A model generated the notes under the pieces. That model was given only the letters and a program-made list of their open reading frames with translations. It was not told where the DNA came from and made no database searches. The position numbers and the translations under genes are program-made. From Pseudobowmanella zhangzhouensis (GTDB lineage Bacteria > Pseudomonadota > Gammaproteobacteria > Enterobacterales > Alteromonadaceae), in contig NZ_JBHSYO010000002.1 of NCBI RefSeq assembly GCF_042662685.1, forward strand, positions 124,001 through 188,000: 64,000 nt of DNA, given 5' to 3'. The stretch's first letter is position 1. Each line of letters opens with the position of its first letter. Below are positions 1 through 8,776 of the stretch, one piece after another.

Positions 1-259
1 AGGGTTTTACCGACAACACATCCGTGCGCATCACATCTTTGGCGCGGGCTGCCTGCTCGCGGTAATAACCGGACTCCAGCATCTGCTTCAGACAATCCTG
101 TTCTGAGATAAAGCCCACCAGGCAATGGTGTTCATCTACCACTGGGGCACCAGGATTTCGTTGTGTGATGAGTCGTTCGACAACTTCCGCTACCGTCATA
201 TTGTGTGTCAGTACTACCGGATGGCAATTCATAAAATCGGCCACTTTAAGAGACTGCAT
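1..259 (-). CDS. CBS-domain protein (3' end cut off by window start)
   Basis: Reverse-strand reading from the ATG at 259 gives MQSLKVADFMNCHPVVLTHN followed by a segment ending in an aspartate-rich GAPVVDEHHCLVGFISEQD stretch. This is the usual shape of a CBS motif: an N-terminal mobile segment, then a PVVD.....GFIS/D signature. A second CBS repeat seems to begin at about residue 75 (AKDVMRTDVLSV) and is cut by the window edge. CBS pairs bind adenosine ligands and act as stand-alone sensors or regulate an attached domain. About 86 residues are visible, so nothing can be said about partner domains. The upstream 186 bp to the next gene is AT-rich and holds no other gene. Confidence 0.8.
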   Translation of the reverse strand, partial: MQSLKVADFMNCHPVVLTHNMTVAEVVERLITQRNPGAPVVDEHHCLVGFISEQDCLKQMLESGYYREQAARAKDVMRTDVLSVKP

Positions 260-445
260 GTCGTTTCCCCTGTTTTTCGTGATTATCGACCTAAAGATAG
301 TCGCAAAACGTCAACGGGACGACCTGCAATAAAAAACAGCGTGAAATACTTCCATAAAAACGAACGATTAAAGATAAATTTTATATTTTCAATATATTGC
401 GTTCTCGCCCATACTCGCGCGCTGTTTTAAATTGCCTGACCACTT

Positions 446-1432
446 ATGCCTTTGAGTTATACGACCCGCACACTGACATTACCCGATGACCTGTCTGACG
501 TAGTCGACTTATTACAACAAGGTGAGTGTGTCGCGTTGCCCACAGAAACTGTGTTCGGGCTGGCTGCCGATGCCAGTAACCCGGATGCGGTGGCAAAAAT
601 ATTCAGTGCCAAACAACGGCCAACCAATCATCCGTTGATCGTGCATATCAGCGATATTCATCAGGCAGAACGCTGGGTTACACAGGTGCCAGATGTTGCT
701 TACCAACTGGCTGACGCCTTCTGGCCAGGGCCACTGTCGTTACTGATGCATAAACATCCGCACATCAACGCCAGCGTAACCGGTGGGTTAGATGGCATCG
801 TACTGCGCGCCCCCAACCACCCGGACTTTCAGGCAATATTGCAAGCGAGCAAACTGGGACTGGCCGCCCCGTCGGCCAATTTGTACAAATCTATCAGCCC
901 CACCAGCGCCAACCATGTATTAAAAACCCTCGGCGGTCGAATCGCGGCGGTAGTAGAGACAAATACCCCACCGGTATGCGGTATTGAATCGACCATTTTA
1001 GATATACGCTGTTTCCCGCCAAAGTTACTGCGCCCGGGCCCCATTAGTGCTGCGCAAATCAGCGCGTTACTTGGCGTGGATGTGGAAGTACCGCTTGCGC
1101 ATCAGCAGGTGGTGCCAGGCAATGTGACTAAACATTATCAACCACAAACACCGGCTCACCTGTGTGATGAGCAGGTAATCCATGCCAGAGTCACCAATCA
1201 GGTTACTGACCGCATTGCCTGGCTGGTGTATTCCAGTGAGGCGCAGACCCTGCTGGGTGATTACCCGGATGTGCGTGTCTTAAGTTCTGAGCCTGCAGAC
1301 TACGCCAGAGATTTATATCATGCATTACATGAGTTGGATGGATTAGGCTGCGCACAAATCATGATTGAAACGCCACCACAAGATAGCGCCTGGTTGGCAG
1401 TTAATGACAGATTACGCCGGGCGTGCGCCTGA
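446..1432 (+). CDS. L-threonylcarbamoyladenylate synthase (Sua5 type)
   Basis: Makes threonylcarbamoyl-AMP from threonine, bicarbonate and ATP, the first step of the t6A37 modification of ANN-decoding tRNAs, in the cytoplasm. The N-terminal YrdC domain (about residues 12-205) shows the substrate-binding signatures LPTETVFGLAADA, KQRP..HPLIVH and PSAN. It is followed by the linker PGNVTKHYQPQTP, typical of full-length Sua5, and a C-terminal Sua5 domain (about 225-328). At 328 residues it is the long Sua5 form rather than the short TsaC form of about 190 residues found in enterics. It stands alone and converges on the LysR gene, with a gap of only 10 bp. Confidence 0.93.
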   Translation: MPLSYTTRTLTLPDDLSDVVDLLQQGECVALPTETVFGLAADASNPDAVAKIFSAKQRPTNHPLIVHISDIHQAERWVTQVPDVAYQLADAFWPGPLSLLMHKHPHINASVTGGLDGIVLRAPNHPDFQAILQASKLGLAAPSANLYKSISPTSANHVLKTLGGRIAAVVETNTPPVCGIESTILDIRCFPPKLLRPGPISAAQISALLGVDVEVPLAHQQVVPGNVTKHYQPQTPAHLCDEQVIHARVTNQVTDRIAWLVYSSEAQTLLGDYPDVRVLSSEPADYARDLYHALHELDGLGCAQIMIETPPQDSAWLAVNDRLRRACA

Positions 1433-1442
1433 TATCGGTCTT

Positions 1443-2324
1443 TTAAGAGCGGGCCGCGTCAATCAAGCGACGAATATGCTTAGGCAGCGCCTTACGCGCC
1501 AGCGTCACCGCATAAAAATGTTCAAATGCGCCGGGAATGCTCTGCAACACCTTGAGCTTACCCTGCGCGATTTCATCCCGTACTACCACTGCCGGTAACA
1601 CCGAATAGGCGCCACTGTCGCGTGCCAACAGTCGTAACATCGCCATATCATCGGTTTGCGCCTTAATAACCGGTTCATACTGGTGTCTGGCGCAAAGCAC
1701 GTTAAATGCGCTGCGGATCTCGCTGCCTTTTGCCGGTAGTACCCATGGCACATCTCCAAATCCATGCGGGAACGCGCCGCCACTGGTTGCAGTCGCAGGT
1801 GCGACTATTTCAATTGGCTGGCGGGATAACAATTCGCTACGCCACAAGGGTTCTTGCTGGCCGACTTCGACATTGTGATTGGTCAGGATCAGATCAAAAT
1901 GATGCTGATTCAGGCCTTCCAATAAGCCCTGCATATCGCGGCTTTGCAGGCTGAAGGTCACTTTATCCTGCTGCATCAATGGCAAAATAAAACTCTCGAT
2001 AAAGTTTCGCGACAGATTTGTCAGCACACCAATCGACACATGTTGCTGTGCCTGTGCAAAGCCACTTTTTACCGCCTGTTCCAGTTGTGCCCCACGGGAA
2101 AAAATATCTTCCGCGTATTCCAGTACCTTGCGCCCCTCGGCGGTCAGCACCAATTTGCGCCCTTCCCGCTCAAACAGCTCCATATCGAGATTATGCTGAA
2201 ACTGTTTAAGTTGTGCAGACAGCGCGGACTGAGATAAGTGGATTTCTTTTGCGACCTGCGTCAGGTTGCCGGCAGACGCCACACGCCAGAAGTAATAGAG
2301 GTGATGGTAATTCATCCGCGGCAT
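1443..2324 (-). CDS. LysR-family regulator next to the DAB operon
   Basis: A 293-residue LysR-type regulator. The N-terminal winged helix-turn-helix starts MNYHHLYYFWRVASAGNLTQ and continues through SQSALSAQLKQFQHNL; the NYHHLYYFW opening is the NhaR-like subtype. The rest is a periplasmic-binding-protein-like effector domain (about 90-290). It is transcribed away from dabB across a 102 bp, very AT-rich gap. By position it is the likely activator of the dabB-dabA-DUF6671 operon, as LysR genes often are beside DAB or carbon-concentrating loci. The effector (CO2/bicarbonate-linked metabolite, or Na+/pH as for NhaR) cannot be told from sequence. Confidence 0.85.
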   Translation of the reverse strand: MPRMNYHHLYYFWRVASAGNLTQVAKEIHLSQSALSAQLKQFQHNLDMELFEREGRKLVLTAEGRKVLEYAEDIFSRGAQLEQAVKSGFAQAQQHVSIGVLTNLSRNFIESFILPLMQQDKVTFSLQSRDMQGLLEGLNQHHFDLILTNHNVEVGQQEPLWRSELLSRQPIEIVAPATATSGGAFPHGFGDVPWVLPAKGSEIRSAFNVLCARHQYEPVIKAQTDDMAMLRLLARDSGAYSVLPAVVVRDEIAQGKLKVLQSIPGAFEHFYAVTLARKALPKHIRRLIDAARS

Positions 2325-2426
2325 AACACATCCATAAAACAGAACGTTTAATCAATAAATATATATTATTTTAATATTTTATTTTGCTCAATAATTAACT
2401 GGTCAACCACAATAACAGGACAAGAT
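2325..2426. promoter_or_regulatory. Divergent promoter region lysR / dabB
   Basis: The 102 bp between the divergent starts is strongly AT-rich (2350-2390 is almost pure A/T, with ATTATTTTAATATTTTAT-like partial symmetry). That suits a LysR T-N11-A type operator and two back-to-back promoters. A ribosome-binding AGGA lies 6 bp before the dabB ATG at 2427. The exact operator was not resolved. Confidence 0.5.
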
Positions 2427-3971
2427 ATGAGTTGGTTCGGTCTGTTTCCCTTAAGTTTATTAGTCTGCGGGCTAGTGCTGCGCGCCCCGGCCAGTCATTC
2501 CCGCCACGCGAACCTGCTGCAAACCCTACTAGGTGCATTAGCATTGGCCGCACTGGTTCTGGCGGGTGCCCGACTATCAGCTTCCATTGAATTGGCCGCA
2601 AGCCCGCTGCAACACACACTGCTGATACTGGTGCTGACTCTGGGTTTTATCCTGGCGCGCTTTTCACGTAATTATTTACAAGGCGAGACCAACGCCCCTC
2701 AATTCTCCCAGTGGTTTGCGTTGACCCTTGCGGCCGTAACCACCGTCATTCTGAGTGATAATATTTTTGTTTTGTGGATTGGCTGGGTCGCAATTAGCCT
2801 GAGTTTCCATCAATTACTGTTGTTTTACCCGAATCGTCCCAGAGCGCAACTAGCCGCGCATAAGAAGTTTTTGTTCGCCAGACTGTCTGAGGTACTGCTG
2901 CTGGCTGCCTTGCTGATGCTGTGGTCGCAGCACGATGCCACCTCTATTCGCCAGATCATGGCGCACTACACGCAACTACCTGCCGATCAGGCACTGACAC
3001 TCAGCGAACACCTGATTGCGCTACTACTGGTACTCACTGCCCTAATCAAATGCGCGCAAATGCCATTGCATGGTTGGCTAATCCAGGTCGTCGAAGCGCC
3101 GACTCCGGTATCCGCACTATTGCATGCCGGGATCGTCAATTTGGGTGGTTTTCTGGTAATGACCTTCGGTAGCTTAATTCTAGCCAGTTATCCCGCCAGA
3201 TGGTTGTTGTTGCTGGTTGCGGGCATAACCTTGATGTTAGCCAGCCTCGTTATGCTGACCCGGGTATCAATCAAAGTAAAACTGGCGTGGTCAACGGCAG
3301 CACAGATGGGGCTTATGCTGGTTGAGTGTGCATTGGGATTGTTCCAATTAGCCCTGCTACACCTGATATTGCACTCTCTGTATAAAGCCTACGCCTTTTT
3401 AAACTCGGGTAATCAGGTACAAGGTGCTTACCTCAAAGCCTTGTTACCCGCAGCGATACTGCCGACTCAGCGAATTTTCACCTTGTGTATGGCGCTCGTG
3501 CTGGTGTTGTTTTTCTTAAGTGGCTGGTTACATAGCCAGTCTGCGCAGGCGCCCCTGATGCTGATTGCGCTTGGCTTAATTGGGCTGCCGTTGGGCAGTG
3601 CGGCCAACCCTGCGCACGTTGTGTGGATCCGCCAATTGTCGGTAGTGATTATTGCCTGGGCCGCGTATCTGGGATTTAGCAAACTGTTTGCGCAACTGAT
3701 TGCGATGCCGCCGTATTTGGTTGCCAACGCATTCGGCGCGATGGATAGCGTGTTTTTCGTGCTCTTGATTGCTACCTACACCTTGCAGAGTTACCTGCAT
3801 CGGGTGCGCTACAGCGCCAACGCTCGCTCATTGCACCAACTGTTATTCGCCGGTCTGTATCTGGATGAGTGGTCAACCCGCCTGACACTCAAGCTATGGC
3901 CCATTCGGTTGGCCAACAACAGCCGGGCAAACAAATCATCGACAGCATATAACTGGGAGAAACAATTATGA
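2427..3971 (+). CDS. dabB: DabB: proton-conducting membrane subunit of the DAB inorganic-carbon transporter (NuoL-like)
   Basis: A 514-residue polytopic inner-membrane protein of the proton-conducting antiporter-like family (NuoL/MrpA). The core signature is visible around residues 205-245: LTALIKCAQMPLHGWLIQVVEAPTPVSALLHAG, with the conserved membrane lysine (IK), PLHGWL and the TPVSALLHA half-helix. It has about a dozen hydrophobic helices. The immediately following overlapping gene is DabA, and the two-gene order NuoL-like plus DUF2309 defines the DAB system, which couples a cation gradient to CO2 hydration/bicarbonate accumulation. There are no other NDH-1 genes nearby, which rules out a respiratory complex I operon. 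The ATGA overlap with dabA (3968-3971) implies translational coupling. Confidence 0.9.
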   Translation: MSWFGLFPLSLLVCGLVLRAPASHSRHANLLQTLLGALALAALVLAGARLSASIELAASPLQHTLLILVLTLGFILARFSRNYLQGETNAPQFSQWFALTLAAVTTVILSDNIFVLWIGWVAISLSFHQLLLFYPNRPRAQLAAHKKFLFARLSEVLLLAALLMLWSQHDATSIRQIMAHYTQLPADQALTLSEHLIALLLVLTALIKCAQMPLHGWLIQVVEAPTPVSALLHAGIVNLGGFLVMTFGSLILASYPARWLLLLVAGITLMLASLVMLTRVSIKVKLAWSTAAQMGLMLVECALGLFQLALLHLILHSLYKAYAFLNSGNQVQGAYLKALLPAAILPTQRIFTLCMALVLVLFFLSGWLHSQSAQAPLMLIALGLIGLPLGSAANPAHVVWIRQLSVVIIAWAAYLGFSKLFAQLIAMPPYLVANAFGAMDSVFFVLLIATYTLQSYLHRVRYSANARSLHQLLFAGLYLDEWSTRLTLKLWPIRLANNSRANKSSTAYNWEKQL

Positions 3972-6361
3972 CCCTACTTAGTCCCGGTCAACGCATCGCG
4001 GTAAAACAAGCCTGCGACAGTATTGCTCCCTGCTGGCCATTAGACCGATCCATTGCTGTCAGCCCGTATTGGAAAATGCGCCACCTGCCAGCCAAAGAGA
4101 CGATGACACGTTTACAGGTTTTGGCTGGCATTCAGCAACTGTCCTCGCCTGCAGATTATCAACAAGCTATAAAACAGGGACAGATCACGGATACCGCCCT
4201 GGCTCAGGCCTGTGACGAAAGTGGCTTACCTGTCAGCCCGGAATCGGTGTTGCGCGTCATAACTGATGAACAAGCCCCTCGCATCCTCAGCCTGGCCAGT
4301 GTTTTCGACCAGGTTACCGATGTGCATAAGATGGCTTGGCATGATGAGATCGTTTATCAAATCAGTCAGTGCTGCGCCGATTTTGTCCAGACCGCACAAG
4401 ACACAGATCAACCCGAAGCATTTTATCGCTACTGGCGCGAGCAAATCCTGCATGACCGCGGTATCGACATCATTATGGATGAACCCTCGCTTCGTCGGGT
4501 ATTTGCCGAATTACCCGAGTGTCCGGAGGCGCTCATGGTTGCAGCCTTAAACCAACTGGGTGTACCTGACCAGCACCTGGAGGATTACGCGCTCAGCAGC
4601 TTGTTAGATATAAATGGCTGGGCCAGTTACTTCAGCTACCTTAACTGGCAATCAGAATTAGACGCGGCGCCGCGCAATCAACTCTTTTCGTTGCTGGCGG
4701 TGCGCATCGCCTGGGATTGGATCCTGAAGACACATTACCGTCAAACCAATCCGGCAATGATGAAAACCGTACTGCAGCGTTGGCAACAGCAATGGCAGCA
4801 ATTGGACGCCTCGCTGTTGAATGCGCAATCCACCAGACAATCACGTTGGATATTGCAACGTGCGGCGGAGCTAACCTATCAACAAACATTACAGCAGAAA
4901 CTGCTGGGCGCTAACGCCCCAAGCACATCTGATATCGCAGACGTTGTGGCGGTGTTTTGTATCGATGTACGCTCAGAACTCATGCGCCGCCACTTTGAAG
5001 CGCAAAGCGACAGCATTAAAACACAGGGGTTCGCCGGATTTTTTGGCCTGCCGTTGGCCTACCAACCTGCTGGCATGACCCTGAAACGCCCCCATTTACC
5101 CGGACTGCTGGCTCCCATTGCCAAGGTCAGCGAAGCATGCCCGGCGAACACTGCCGCACAGCGAATAAGCCCGTTATATGCCAAGGCAAGATTCCGCCAG
5201 TGGGGCCAAACCGGTGCCAATAGCTTTGGCATGGTCGAGTCCATGGGATGGCTATATGGGTTACGACTGCTGGTGAAGAGTTTTATGCAACCTCGCGCCC
5301 AGCGGCTGGAAAGCCAACTTCAGGCATCACAATGGTCGTTATCCAATGACGCAGGACAACTCAGTAGCGAGCAGCGTACAGATCTGGCATTTGCGATGCT
5401 AAACGGCATGCAATTGACCACACTGCCACGGGTTCTGCTGCTGGTTGGCCACGCCAGCGAAACGATGAATAACCCCCATGCAGCATCACTGGATTGCGGT
5501 GCCTGCGGTGGACAAAGTGGCGAACTTAGTGCCCGGGTCGCCAGCTATTTACTCAATGATAGCGACGTACAAGCCGCACTGCGACAACGAGGAATTGCTA
5601 TCCCTGCCAATTTTGAAGCGCTACCGGCACTGCATAATACCACCACGCAACAACTGACGGTGCTGGCGGAGGATGTTGAGCCTGCATTACTGGTAGCGGC
5701 TGAACAAGCCAGTCTGGCTGCAGCAGCGGAAACCACCGGACAACCCGCTGACTCAACCGCGATAGAAGACGATGCCGCGAGCAAGTTGCTTATTCAGCGC
5801 GCCCGCGACTGGAGCCAGGTTCGTCCCGAATGGGGGCTGGCCAATAACGCCGCTTTTATCGTGGCGCCACGACAGTTAACCCGTCACCTGCAACTGGATG
5901 GACGTGCGTTTTTACATGATTACCAGCATCAACAGGATAATGACTACGCACTGCTCACCCAAATACTCAGTGCCCCGATGTTGGTAACCCACTGGATCAA
6001 TATGCAATACAACGCATCAGTGTGGGATAACCACAAACTTGGCGCAGGAAACAAAGTGCTGCATAACGTGGTGGCAGATAATGTTGGCGTGTTTGAAGGC
6101 AATGGCGGCGATTTGCGCATTGGCCTGTCAAAACAATCCCTGCACGATGGCCAGAAGTGGATGCACCAACCGTTACGGCTGAGTGTTTACGTATGCTGTC
6201 CTGCTGAGGTGTTATTGACGCTGGTCGAACAGATCCCTGACGTACGCCAACTGGTCGATAACGAGTGGCTATATTTGTTTGCCTGGGACGGTAAAGCAGA
6301 CTTTCAGCGGATATTGCATGGCCGCTGTCATGACTTGCCGGCACAAAGCCTCTGTGCATGA
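3968..6361 (+). CDS. dabA: DabA: DUF2309 carbonic-anhydrase-like subunit of the DAB system
   Basis: A 797-residue DUF2309/UPF0753 protein. It is a soluble, membrane-associated partner of DabB that resembles a beta-carbonic anhydrase and hydrates CO2 vectorially. The four expected zinc-site residues are all visible: Cys331 and Asp333 in FCIDVRSE, His495 in LVGHASE, and Cys510 in LDCGACGG. The H-to-C spacing of 15 matches the characterised family. The length is at the short end for DabA (often 800-1000). The ATG overlaps the dabB stop and its own stop overlaps the next ATG (6358-6361), so the three genes form one tightly coupled operon. In a heterotroph such systems supply bicarbonate for anaplerotic and biosynthetic carboxylases at low CO2; no carboxysome or RuBisCO genes are in view. 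Confidence 0.93.
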   Translation: MTLLSPGQRIAVKQACDSIAPCWPLDRSIAVSPYWKMRHLPAKETMTRLQVLAGIQQLSSPADYQQAIKQGQITDTALAQACDESGLPVSPESVLRVITDEQAPRILSLASVFDQVTDVHKMAWHDEIVYQISQCCADFVQTAQDTDQPEAFYRYWREQILHDRGIDIIMDEPSLRRVFAELPECPEALMVAALNQLGVPDQHLEDYALSSLLDINGWASYFSYLNWQSELDAAPRNQLFSLLAVRIAWDWILKTHYRQTNPAMMKTVLQRWQQQWQQLDASLLNAQSTRQSRWILQRAAELTYQQTLQQKLLGANAPSTSDIADVVAVFCIDVRSELMRRHFEAQSDSIKTQGFAGFFGLPLAYQPAGMTLKRPHLPGLLAPIAKVSEACPANTAAQRISPLYAKARFRQWGQTGANSFGMVESMGWLYGLRLLVKSFMQPRAQRLESQLQASQWSLSNDAGQLSSEQRTDLAFAMLNGMQLTTLPRVLLLVGHASETMNNPHAASLDCGACGGQSGELSARVASYLLNDSDVQAALRQRGIAIPANFEALPALHNTTTQQLTVLAEDVEPALLVAAEQASLAAAAETTGQPADSTAIEDDAASKLLIQRARDWSQVRPEWGLANNAAFIVAPRQLTRHLQLDGRAFLHDYQHQQDNDYALLTQILSAPMLVTHWINMQYNASVWDNHKLGAGNKVLHNVVADNVGVFEGNGGDLRIGLSKQSLHDGQKWMHQPLRLSVYVCCPAEVLLTLVEQIPDVRQLVDNEWLYLFAWDGKADFQRILHGRCHDLPAQSLCA

Positions 6362-7152
6362 GTCACTACAAGCCTGTGGCCCTGTGCACCCTGCATCATA
6401 AGGGGCCGCTCATTGCGCCGGCGCTGGCTGGTTTAGGCTACGAAGTCGTCGAATTTAACGGCTTTGATACTGATACCCTGGGTACATTCAGTGGCGAGGT
6501 TCCGCGTCTGCGTTCACAGCAGGATTGCGCGTTGCAAAAGGCCCATATCGCAAGCCAGGCTACCGGTTATCGGTTCGGACTTGGCAGTGAGGGCAGTCAT
6601 CATCTGGACGACAGCGGGCTTTTTATACTGCACAGCGAAATCCTGTGCTGGTATGACAACGAAACTCAGCAGAAGATTTTTGCCTTTGCGCAAACCCCTT
6701 CTCCACTGGCCAGATTTTGCACCGGCTCGGCAATCCCACTGGCAGAAATCTGCGAATTTGACCCTGCACAAAAATGGCTGTTACCTGACTTGCAGCCGAT
6801 TAAAAAAGGGGTAAGCGCAGCAGAGATTATGGCGTATGCCAGAAGTCATCAATTGACTGACATACGAGTGATGCCGGATTTAAGGGCCATGCATTGCCCA
6901 TCACGCCAGCAGGCGATTAAAAAGTGCGCGGAGGATCTGGTTACCCGGCTTAGCCAGCCATGTCCGCAGTGTCAGTTGCCTGACTTTGTGACAAAGGAAT
7001 ACCTCAGTGGCCTGCCATGTATGCAATGCACGGTACCAACGTCACGCATACGTGCGAAGCTAAAACGTTGTGACATGTGTCACCATGAACAAGAACAGTC
7101 GGTTGACGCTGCCCATGCCGACCCATTTTACTGCAGTTGGTGCAACCCGTAG
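6358..7152 (+). CDS. DUF6671-family protein, third gene of the DAB operon
   Basis: A 264-residue cytoplasmic protein. The N-terminal part has the features I associate with DUF6671: a GLGYEVVEFNGFDTDTLGTF segment near residue 22, GYRFGLGSEGS near 70, and the acidic/His-rich PDLRAMHCPSR near 178. The C-terminal third is a metal-binding ribbon with four CxxC pairs (CPQC, CMQC, CDMC, CSWC), probably two zinc knuckles. No enzymatic role is established for the family. The 4-bp ATGA overlap with dabA argues that it works with, or matures, the DAB transporter, for example in zinc delivery or regulation; that is inference. It has no signal peptide and no membrane helices. Confidence 0.75.
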   Translation: MSHYKPVALCTLHHKGPLIAPALAGLGYEVVEFNGFDTDTLGTFSGEVPRLRSQQDCALQKAHIASQATGYRFGLGSEGSHHLDDSGLFILHSEILCWYDNETQQKIFAFAQTPSPLARFCTGSAIPLAEICEFDPAQKWLLPDLQPIKKGVSAAEIMAYARSHQLTDIRVMPDLRAMHCPSRQQAIKKCAEDLVTRLSQPCPQCQLPDFVTKEYLSGLPCMQCTVPTSRIRAKLKRCDMCHHEQEQSVDAAHADPFYCSWCNP

Positions 7153-7155
7153 CCG

Positions 7156-8538
7156 CTAGAGTTCAGCCGTCTCCATGATATAGCGATCTTTGCCCTGACG
7201 TTTCGCGCGATACATTAGTCGGTCGGCCACACGGTAAATTTTACGCTCGGTGATTTGACCTAATTGGCTGACCACGCAGACACCAATACTCACCGTGACC
7301 CGTAAATTTCCATCGGCGGTTTGAATATCAATCCCGTGAATGTTACTCAACAATCGTTCACAACAGGTGGAAATGTCTTCCAATTCCTTGGCAGCGAACG
7401 CAAAAGCAAACTCTTCTCCGCCGTAGCGGCATAAAATGCCATCGGCACGAAACGACTGACGAAGCGCCTGTGCGATATGTTTCAGGGTAATATCCCCCAC
7501 GTCATGACCAAAACGATCATTCAGCGCCTTAAAATCATCTGCATCGATAATGCCAAACGCCAATAATTCATTGCGCCGCTCTGCCGCATGTAAAAGTTTG
7601 TCCAGTTGCAACGAGAACAGGCGGCGATTAGGCAGAGCCGTCAGTGGATCTGTGTAGGCCATCTTCTCCAGCGCGGCGTTGGCGTCTTTTAATGCCCGGG
7701 TTTTCTCCTCAATGATTTCGGCCAATGTAGTGTTTTGGTCGCTGACATTTTTAAACTCTTGTTCAAGGCTGGCTTTTTCCTGCTTGGCCAGTGAAATATC
7801 GCGTTCGATGCAGGCAAAATGCGTCACTTTGCCGCCTTTACCGGTCAGCGGAAATATACTGACTTCGACCCAAAAAGCGTGTTCTCCTAATTGATATTCG
7901 AGGGTTTCTTCGGTCAGCGCGATGTTTTGCTGCAGTGCGCTGCGGATGCGTTGCCATAAGTCATCGTTATCACGCAGAAACCCCGGTACTTTACCTAATG
8001 CGTCCTGCCGGTTGTAATTAAGACACATTTCATAGGCCTGATTTACATAGACAAGACGCGGCAGTTTGTTGGGGTTTTTATCATTAAATTCACACACGCT
8101 GATAATATCGGTGGCATTCTCAATGATCTCTTCCATGGAAAAGGGTTTAAATTTGTAGGACGTCTCATAAAACGTCACCACGATAAAGCGCTGACTGTCA
8201 TCCCCCTCCCCTTCGATATGGGCATTCACCACCAGCCAGGTTATGTGATTGACGGAGCCATCCACCACGCCCAGCACAAAATCTTCCAACCGTTGTCCGG
8301 ATTGAATGACTTGCATTACAGGATATTTTTCCAGCGGCAGTGGCTTATTATGTTCATCGACGAAGTGCCATTGGGGGTCCATCGCATCTTTGCCGATTAT
8401 CTGTTGATGGGAGAGCCTGAGTAGGGAAAGCGCGGCAGAATTGGCGTAGACGATAGCGCTGTCAAATTTATGCACTACCATGCCAATATTCGCGCTTCCC
8501 ATCATCTTGCCGATGTGCTTTTCTGGCTCAGATCCCAT
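7156..8538 (-). CDS. PAS-PAS-GGDEF diguanylate cyclase
   Basis: A 460-residue soluble signalling enzyme. Two PAS folds (about 10-130 and 135-260) precede a short coiled coil (about 262-300, KQEKASLEQEFKNVSDQ onward) and a GGDEF domain (about 300-455). The active-site loop reads RYGGEEFAFAF, a canonical GG[D/E]EF motif, and the substrate-binding segment includes ALNDRFGHDVGD, so it is probably active in making cyclic di-GMP. No RxxD inhibitory site is seen right before GGEEF. It has no membrane segment. It converges on the DUF6671 gene with a 3 bp gap. The ATG at 8538 lacks a strong ribosome-binding site; Met12 or Met13 are alternative starts. Confidence 0.88.
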   Translation of the reverse strand: MGSEPEKHIGKMMGSANIGMVVHKFDSAIVYANSAALSLLRLSHQQIIGKDAMDPQWHFVDEHNKPLPLEKYPVMQVIQSGQRLEDFVLGVVDGSVNHITWLVVNAHIEGEGDDSQRFIVVTFYETSYKFKPFSMEEIIENATDIISVCEFNDKNPNKLPRLVYVNQAYEMCLNYNRQDALGKVPGFLRDNDDLWQRIRSALQQNIALTEETLEYQLGEHAFWVEVSIFPLTGKGGKVTHFACIERDISLAKQEKASLEQEFKNVSDQNTTLAEIIEEKTRALKDANAALEKMAYTDPLTALPNRRLFSLQLDKLLHAAERRNELLAFGIIDADDFKALNDRFGHDVGDITLKHIAQALRQSFRADGILCRYGGEEFAFAFAAKELEDISTCCERLLSNIHGIDIQTADGNLRVTVSIGVCVVSQLGQITERKIYRVADRLMYRAKRQGKDRYIMETAEL

Positions 8539-8776
8539 TGAAATTCAAACAGAATACGAATTGATGTAATTAAGGTAGCACGCGCAGCAAAAAAATCCTT
8601 GTGACTCATCTGTACAAAGTTTGCGCTAAATCAGCCAACCTGTGGAAATATGGCCTGCCTTTACCCTGTGGAAACAGTAGTTTAGTATGCGCTACAGAAA
8701 TTTTGCTGGTTTCCAGCCCATAGGTAATAACGGCAATCGTTAAATTACGCAGTAACCGACAAGGTCTAATCACCTG

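Noticed and set aside
125..430. 101-residue frame on the plus strand
   Set aside because: It runs antisense to the CBS-domain gene and then through an AT-rich gap, with no ribosome-binding site or recognisable domain.
8641..8674. Two TGTGGAAA direct repeats before exonuclease I
   Set aside because: They are only 8 bp long and 26 bp apart, with no dyad or link to a known regulator; likely chance.
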